Source: Cinnamomum chago
Lineage: Eukaryota > Streptophyta > Magnoliopsida > Laurales > Lauraceae
Assembly (NCBI GenBank): GCA_038049695.1
Contig: CP142452.1
Location: 30,864,501-30,928,500, forward strand
DNA: 64,000 nucleotides
Direction of reading: 5' to 3'
The notes below the pieces were generated by a model that made no database searches, was not told where the DNA came from, and saw only the letters and a list, made by a program, of their open reading frames with translations. The translations under genes and the position numbers were made by a program. Positions 58,216 through 64,000 of the stretch are shown in pieces; positions within the stretch are counted from its first letter, which is position 1; the number at the start of each line of letters is the position of its first letter.

Positions 58216-60241
58216 TGTTGGGATTGGTGTATGCCCTAAAGCCCACTGACTGCACTCACATCTCTGTTACTGGATATTTATTGGTTATTTAATAGAATGA
58301 CATCTTTCTCTTATTTCATGTGTATATGTATGGTTGTGCAAGGCCCATTGTTTTCTAGTAAATGACTTGGGTGTGTAGTGACTGCACACAGAAAGGTCTA
58401 AGTCATGGACACTGGAAATAACAAATTAGTTCATAACTGAGAGGTGGAGTTGGGCACTTCATCTTAGTATAAGTTATAGTGAGAAACTCTCATGTGTTCA
58501 GGGTGACTTACCTTAGTCACGGGAGGTCTTTCCCGGATATATCTCATTAGTACATGTGTCATGCATTGAACATGACCATTGAAGGTGTGATCTCTAAAAT
58601 AGTACTATCACAGAGAGAGATCAAGTCACCTCTTGTTACTGAGTGACCAGTGCTCTTAATCTTGAGCACTTGTGGATGAACTGACGAAGTCGAGTTCTTG
58701 TGCTTTAATTCACTATGGGTGAGATTTGTTTCATGGGTCAACAGCTTCGTGTTTGGGTACTCGGGCTTGATTAGTTGGGACATGCAAATGCAATATGGAA
58801 TCTATGCCATCATGTGATGGAATGATCATCCCCTTAGAATTATCCGATTAATCATCAGAATCTAAGATCTTAGTATATGGATGTTCTATATGGATATTGA
58901 ACTTGTGGATCGCTCCCTGGATCAAGAGAATGATATTCGGATGATGATTAAGTCAAGGGTATGAAGTTCTAAGGATGAGATGTAATCAAGAAGGTAGATA
59001 GTACATCGGTTAACCTACTTGATTATGGATGTTACATAGAGGGGCATTGTGGTCATTGTACTTGGTAGGTCAAAGACAATCGTTAGTTTATGATGAGCTT
59101 AATTTGCAATTTAATATTTGTTCATGGAGTGCAACCATAACTCTCTAGTGGAATGAGTTAAGGTTAAAATGATCCTAGTGTTGCTATGGGGTTAGTATGG
59201 ACATTTTGGTCATTTTGGAAGCCAAGGGCAAATATGTCTTTTGGTCCCTTCTCTAGCCACTTTCCTAGATTGGCAAGGTTTCCTAAATTGTTTAATAATG
59301 TGAATAAATAATTTTGAGTGTAAATTCAAATAGGCCCATGATGGCATACATGAATTACCACTCTAGATAAATTATTGACGCATGAGCCATAGTGTGTGTG
59401 GGCTAGCCAATGTGGTCCCTAATGTGTGGGTCCCAAGATTGAGTAGGTCCTATCACTTGGAAGACTGAAATTCTTTTTGTGCAAGTTTTCCTAAAGATTG
59501 AAGTTTCCTAATTATCTTTGGAAACTAAAAAATTAGGAGTGTTGGACGTCCATTGTAGTATTGGTTTATTTTTGGTAAGCTCCTCATGGTTTCCAAATTC
59601 TTTAAGGACACTTCTTCAATAGGAATTCCTTTATATATACATGGTTCTCCCCTCCCTTGGGCATGCAACACATAGAGAGAAAGAAAGAAGGAGAGAAATC
59701 CTGCCTTGGGCGTGCAAGGGTTTGGAAACATTGAGAGGAGCCTCCCATAGAAAACGTCCAGCCCACTTTGGACGTCCTTTGCACAAGAAAAGGATCCTGG
59801 CTGATTGCATCTTCTATTCTTGAAGAAAGACCACATCAGATCTGATCTTTTCATATAAGATCAAAGAAAAACAAGAAGAGAAAAACCTAGTAAGTTCCCA
59901 CCAACACTAGCCAATCAGATTTGGAGAAAGAGGAATAGAGGAGAAGACTAGAAGAGAAACCTGCTGCAGAAATTCCAGCAAGGTGTGCTGAAAGTTGCAG
60001 CCTACAGATCTGGTCTTAAAGTTCAGAAATCAGAGGTTTATCAACCCAAGTACATCAGGTATGTCTTCTCCATTGTATCTTCTTTGATTACGCACAAGTT
60101 GATCATAATTGTATGGTGTTTGTGTGTGATTTCCATGGCTGGTTTACTTTCTATATTTGATCCTAGTTAGAAGTTTTAAAATTCCAGCCACAGAACTCTT
60201 CGTTTAATCAAGAGTTCAGATCTGAATCGCGCATTCTTTCA
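58216..60241 (+). repeat. Copia-2 5' LTR, 2026 bp
   Basis: TG..CA ends, a TATA-like TATATATA near 59631-59638, and the primer site one base after the end. Confidence 0.82.
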
Positions 60242-60854
60242 ATGGTATCAGAGCCACACCATGATTAATCATGATCCCATGTTGTGTGGATACCAATCCT
60301 AGATTAATTAAGGGCATGGTGGCACCCTTTAGGATGTTATTTACTGCATGATAGGTGTGCAGGAATTTTTCCAGGTTGCTGGAACTTTTCCAGAATTCTG
60401 TTTAGTGCATGTTTGGCGTGCAGGAATTTTTTTCCAGATTGCTAGAACAATTTTAGAATGTTGTATAGTGTTGTACAATGCACTATGAATGCACTAATCT
60501 TTTTGGTTGCAACCATATAATTGCATCCTTGATGGTTCGCATGTATGTGTGTGGATTTGGATGTTTTTTTAATTAGTTGGAAAGTGTACGATTACGCGTT
60601 TAGCAATCATAGGAGGTTGTAATTTTTCCTTGTTTTTATTCCAACTAGTCTTGATGTAAGCTTTCTTGAAAAGCATAGGGATCTCCAATGTAATCTTTTG
60701 GTTTTTGCTTTTCATGGGTTTGTTTGTATAAATCTGATTTATTGTAACAAGCAAGAAAAGGAACGCTTCAAGCAAGGTAGGTTGCAACAAACCAGATTCC
60801 ATGGTGATGGAGGCAACGAAGGTGTCCTAGTGCGAAGAGGACTCTTAACCAAGT

Positions 60855-60946
60855 ATCCTAGTTGGATTAGGATTCCTAGTCAGATAAGGTTTCCTAGTTG
60901 GATTAGGATTCCTAGTCGGATAAGGTTTCCTAGTTGGATAAGGATT
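60855..60946 (+). repeat. Minisatellite TCCTAGTTGGATTAGGAT / TCCTAGTCAGATAAGGTT
   Basis: Alternating 18-bp half-units make a period of about 36 bp, repeated two and a half times with few changes. Confidence 0.85.
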
Positions 60947-61497
60947 TGAAGTCCGAACAGCAGGGAGCCATCAAGGATTGCATCTTTTATTTGCTTTTAT
61001 ATATGGAATGCTTTATATAATTGCTTTTATTGCTATGTTTATCACCTAGTAACATGGCCACCACTAGGTTTTTAAAATTGGGTTTTTTCTATATTAGATC
61101 AAATTTGTTTGGCTGATTGTTTTTAAATGGAACTTAGACCAGCACCCTTCTTTGTCTAAGATTTAAAAATTGGATAGGGTTTAGTTTATCTTGGTACCCT
61201 AAGTTTCCAAAAGAGGCCAAACTAAAATCTAATATGTTGTTACCTTAGTGGGCCCATAACCCCCTGGTCCCAAGACCTTTACTCAATATGTTTTAAAGCA
61301 AATGTTATTTATTTTTTGAGATGACTTAAGCAATTGAGTCATGAAAATTGTTAACTAAGTTTGCTAGATTTAAACAAGGTTTGAGTAACGATGCTAAGGT
61401 CAAAAGTGTTTTTCAAAACCCTAGTGTTAAATAATCAAGTGGGAGAGGGGTTTGGAAAGACCCCACGGCCTTCCATTTTCGGTTCATGCTATCTCAA

Positions 61498-61720
61498 TGG
61501 AGTGTTGGTGGGAGCGGCCATCCCTTCGGTGGAGTTCTTTACTAAAGATCGTTTCGATGGGTTAGTGGGTGAACTAATGTGAATATTCGTAATGGGGTGT
61601 TAGTGGGAGCGGCCATCCCTTCGGTGGAGTTCTTTACTAAAGATCACTTCTATAGAATGTCAATGAAGTGTTGGTGGGAGCGGCCATCCCTTCGGTGGAG
61701 CTTTTTACTAAGGTTCACTT
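61498..61720 (+). repeat. Three GGAGCGGCCATCCCTTCGG repeats in the Copia-2 leader
   Basis: A ~50-bp core (GTTAGTGGGAGCGGCCATC and then TTCTTTACTAAAGATC) occurs near 61502, 61599 and 61671. A diverged partial copy follows at about 61951. The core is GC-richer than the surroundings. Confidence 0.8.
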
Positions 61721-62124
61721 CAAGAGTTGATTGAAGTCACTTCCCATCGGAGGACTCAAGTCATAGACATTTTGGGAAATTTCATAAGAGATGGTAATAC
61801 ACTTGACATAAGACGGTAATGACCTCTCCCTAGAAGCTAGAGTTGTTTGTCATATGAGGCCAAACCAATCAGTGATTGGACTATCACTGGATATGCGTAT
61901 CCAGACAGTGATGATCCAACTAAGCAGACCTTAACTCAACGTGACTGTAGACTCGGCCATCCCTTCGATGGAGGGTCTATGAGGAGGTTGAGACACTGAT
62001 ACATTATGATTAGGGTTAAATAATGTAAAAAGTCTTGTGCATGTTTTTCTTTTTATTACAAGCACCATATGCATATTACATATATACTGCCTGTCTAATT
62101 ATAACCTGTTATATATCCAGAGAG

Positions 62125-62814
62125 ATGGGGAAGGATTCTTTTAGCCCCTTGATGAGTATTCTGCGTGAGAACAAATTGACTGGCCCAAATTACGTAGACT
62201 GGAAAAGAAACCTTAACATAGTACTCACCGCTGAGGAGTACAAGTATGTTTTGTCGGAACCCTGTCCTACGATTGATGATCATTCTACAGATGACCAGCA
62301 AGAGGCTGAAAGGAAATGGAAAAAGGCGAATAGCATGGCCAAATGCTACATGCTTGCTTCCATGTCCAACGTGTTGCAAACACAGCATGAGCAAATTGAC
62401 ACAACTTCTGATATCATGTTGTCCTTGTCTGAGATGTTCGCAGACAAAAGCAGGCCAGCTAGGCAAGCTGCTTTAAGGACAATCATGAATTTTAGGATGG
62501 CTGAGGGAACACCTGTCAGAGAGCACATGCTCAAAATGATGGATTGTTTCAATGAAGCTGAGATCCTAGGGGCTGAGATTGATGCAGGGAGTCAGACCGA
62601 TATGATTCTCGAAACTCTGCCGGAGTCTTTCAACCAGTTTAAGCTCAACTTCAACATGAGCAAGATGGACATGACTCTCTCTGAGTTAATGAAAGAACTC
62701 CAGGCGGCAGAGGCCATCATGAAGCCTAAAGGCCAAGCTCACTTTTCCCAGTCTTCCTCTAAACTGAACCCGAAAGGGAAAAAGTTTAAGAAGAAGCAGG
62801 GTAAGGGAAAATGA
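62125..62814 (+). pseudogene. Copia-2 gag region
   Basis: From the ATG at 62125 (MGKDSFSPLMSILRENKL). Holds YVDWKRNLNIVL near the start, then a UBN2-type domain with ARQAALRTIM, MLKMMDCFNEAEI and LETLPESFNQFK, and a Lys-rich end. The Copia-1 Gag has the same motifs at corresponding positions, so the two elements belong to the same or sister lineages. Capsid protein of a fossil element. Confidence 0.85.
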
Positions 62815-62874
62815 CAGAAAAAGGGCAATGCTGGAAAGAAGGACAAAGGTACTGGTGAAAAACCCAAAGGGAAA

Positions 62875-63092
62875 TGCTTCAAGTGCGGCCTCAAAGGTCA
62901 CTGGAAGAAAGATTGTCCCAAGCTCCTAGGCTCAGATAAGAAAGGTATATCTCTTTCCTACTACATTGAAACCTGTCTTGTGGTTGATTCTACTGATTCA
63001 TGGATAGTAGACTCTGGAGCCACTAATCATATCTGCAATTCATTGCAGGGGTTTCAAATAATGAAAAAGCTTGAGAAAGGGGGTTTCAGACA
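62875..63092 (+). pseudogene. Copia-2 zinc knuckle and protease start
   Basis: CCHC knuckle CFKCGLKGHWKKDC at 62875-62916. Protease active-site motif VDSGATNHICN begins at 63007. Homology to Copia pol ends near 63092. Confidence 0.85.
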
Positions 63093-64000
63093 ACATACAA
63101 GGACGTGGATTTATACCTTTGGAGCTTTGTTGTGCTCTAATGGAGAATTTGAATTCTTTCTTTGATGATGAACACCTTCACTAACCAAATCAGAATCTCC
63201 AACACCTTTTGATCTTCCACGCTATGACCCGTATTAGATCTCTTTTCTCAAGAAGATGGTGGAATCTCCAAGGGAAAACCTAACTAATAACTCTAAGAAA
63301 CTAAAGGTGAAAGAGAGGAGAACTTAGAGAGGAAGAGAACTTGTGCAACACTTGCACAAAGGGGCTGGAATGGCTCTATGTATTCACGACCAAGAGGGGT
63401 TTATTCCCTTTTATATAGCCCTCCAATTCACCTCTTTTCCTATTTTAAATAGAAGTTTAACTCCCATTACAAAATAGTAAACTTCTCCCTTGCTAGTTGC
63501 CATAGAGGTCTCACTTCCACAACAATTAGTACCTTTCTCCTTTCTAATTAAAATAGAAGTCCTACTTCCATTAATAATTAGTAGCTTACCATTACCACTA
63601 TTAGAAGTCTCACTTCAAATAGAAATAGTAACCTTCCTTTTAGAATTCAAGTAGAATTAGTATCTTTCTAATATCTTGGGCTAGCGTGGGGACCACAAGG
63701 GATTCCTTAGAAAGCTAGCTCCAACTGGGACACGCGACCCCACATCTCATGTGCAATCCGGGCCCACAGTTAATTACAAATAACTCCACTATATAAATGC
63801 AATTGCACTCCAGTCTTATGAATATATTACAATGAAGATCCTAAACTTAATCAGTACCACAAGTAAGCCCCTCCAACTATATCCACGGATCAATTGGACA
63901 TGTCCACCAAATTAGATCCATATCTTATTATCCTTGAGCTCCAATTAATTATAGTGATCATTTGGTACCGATCCAATTAACTCTTAATTGGAATGAGTGC
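63093..64000 (-). repeat. LTR of the Copia-1 family (third copy), partial, runs off the window
   Basis: Matches 25890-26810 and 36410-37330 over its whole length with a few percent difference. It starts about 190 bp inside the LTR as defined in Copia-1, so the outer part is absent at the junction with Copia-2. Same orientation as the Copia-1 LTRs. Whether an internal region follows lies outside the window. Confidence 0.82.

Larger units (their letters stand above)
60242..62124 (+). other. Copia-2 leader with two repeat clusters
   Basis: 1.9 kb between LTR and gag. Holds a minisatellite at about 60855-60946 and three spaced repeats at 61500-61720. No gene recognised. Confidence 0.65.
58216..63092 (+). 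mobile_element. Copia-2: Ty1/copia retrotransposon, 5' part
   Basis: The 5' LTR (58216-60241) runs from TGTTGGGATTGG to a TTTCA end. A primer site TGGTATCAGAGCC follows at 60243-60255, then a 1.9-kb leader, gag, a zinc knuckle and the start of protease. At about 63093 the sequence changes abruptly into an LTR of the Copia-1 family. No 3' LTR is in the window, so the element is broken and its age cannot be estimated. The hAT gene is interrupted by its left end. Confidence 0.85.

Overview
The window is intergenic DNA of a flowering plant. It is AT-rich and made almost entirely of transposable elements. No host protein-coding gene, rRNA or tRNA gene could be supported. Plant-only Sirevirus-type Ty1/copia elements, Tat-type Ty3/gypsy, CACTA with a Transposase_24-type gene and hAT all occur, which points to an angiosperm. 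The species cannot be named from this sequence.

Left part (1-24.3 kb): one non-autonomous Sirevirus-like LTR retrotransposon occupies 245-19784 as a tandem multimer, LTR-internal-LTR-internal-LTR-internal-LTR. It has four nearly identical LTRs of about 1.83 kb and three internal regions of about 4.08 kb, all bounded by one 5-bp target duplication (CAGGG). Each internal region has a methionine-tRNA primer site, one intact gag-like gene (coiled coil, CCHC knuckle, basic tail), no pol, and a cluster of polypurine tracts. To its right lie unassigned flank with a 150-bp tandem duplication, a candidate foldback element, and a very decayed Copia copy (about 21.7-22.7 kb).

Middle (24.3-58.2 kb): a deep nest. 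A decayed hAT element carries a CACTA element (24461-57419, TSD ACG). The CACTA contains Copia-1 (25705-37991, minus strand), itself split by a 3.25-kb solo LTR (29399-32645). It also contains what looks like an interrupted Sirevirus LTR (38039-56532) that holds the 3' part of a Tat-type gypsy element. The Tat element holds a second, gag-less Sirevirus derivative (39482-46007, minus strand, TSD CTAAT).

Right part (58.2-64 kb): a second Copia element (5' LTR, leader, gag, protease start) lies next to hAT sequence and breaks off at about 63.09 kb into an LTR of the Copia-1 family that runs off the window.

The Sirevirus LTRs share two ordered signals. Upstream of TATA is a cluster of GGTCGACC-centred palindromes. 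In the transcribed part is a tandem array of about 33-bp units, each a short inverted repeat around an AGCC loop. The arms change between units and families, yet the changes I examined closely keep pairing. This covariation is the most interesting signal in the window.
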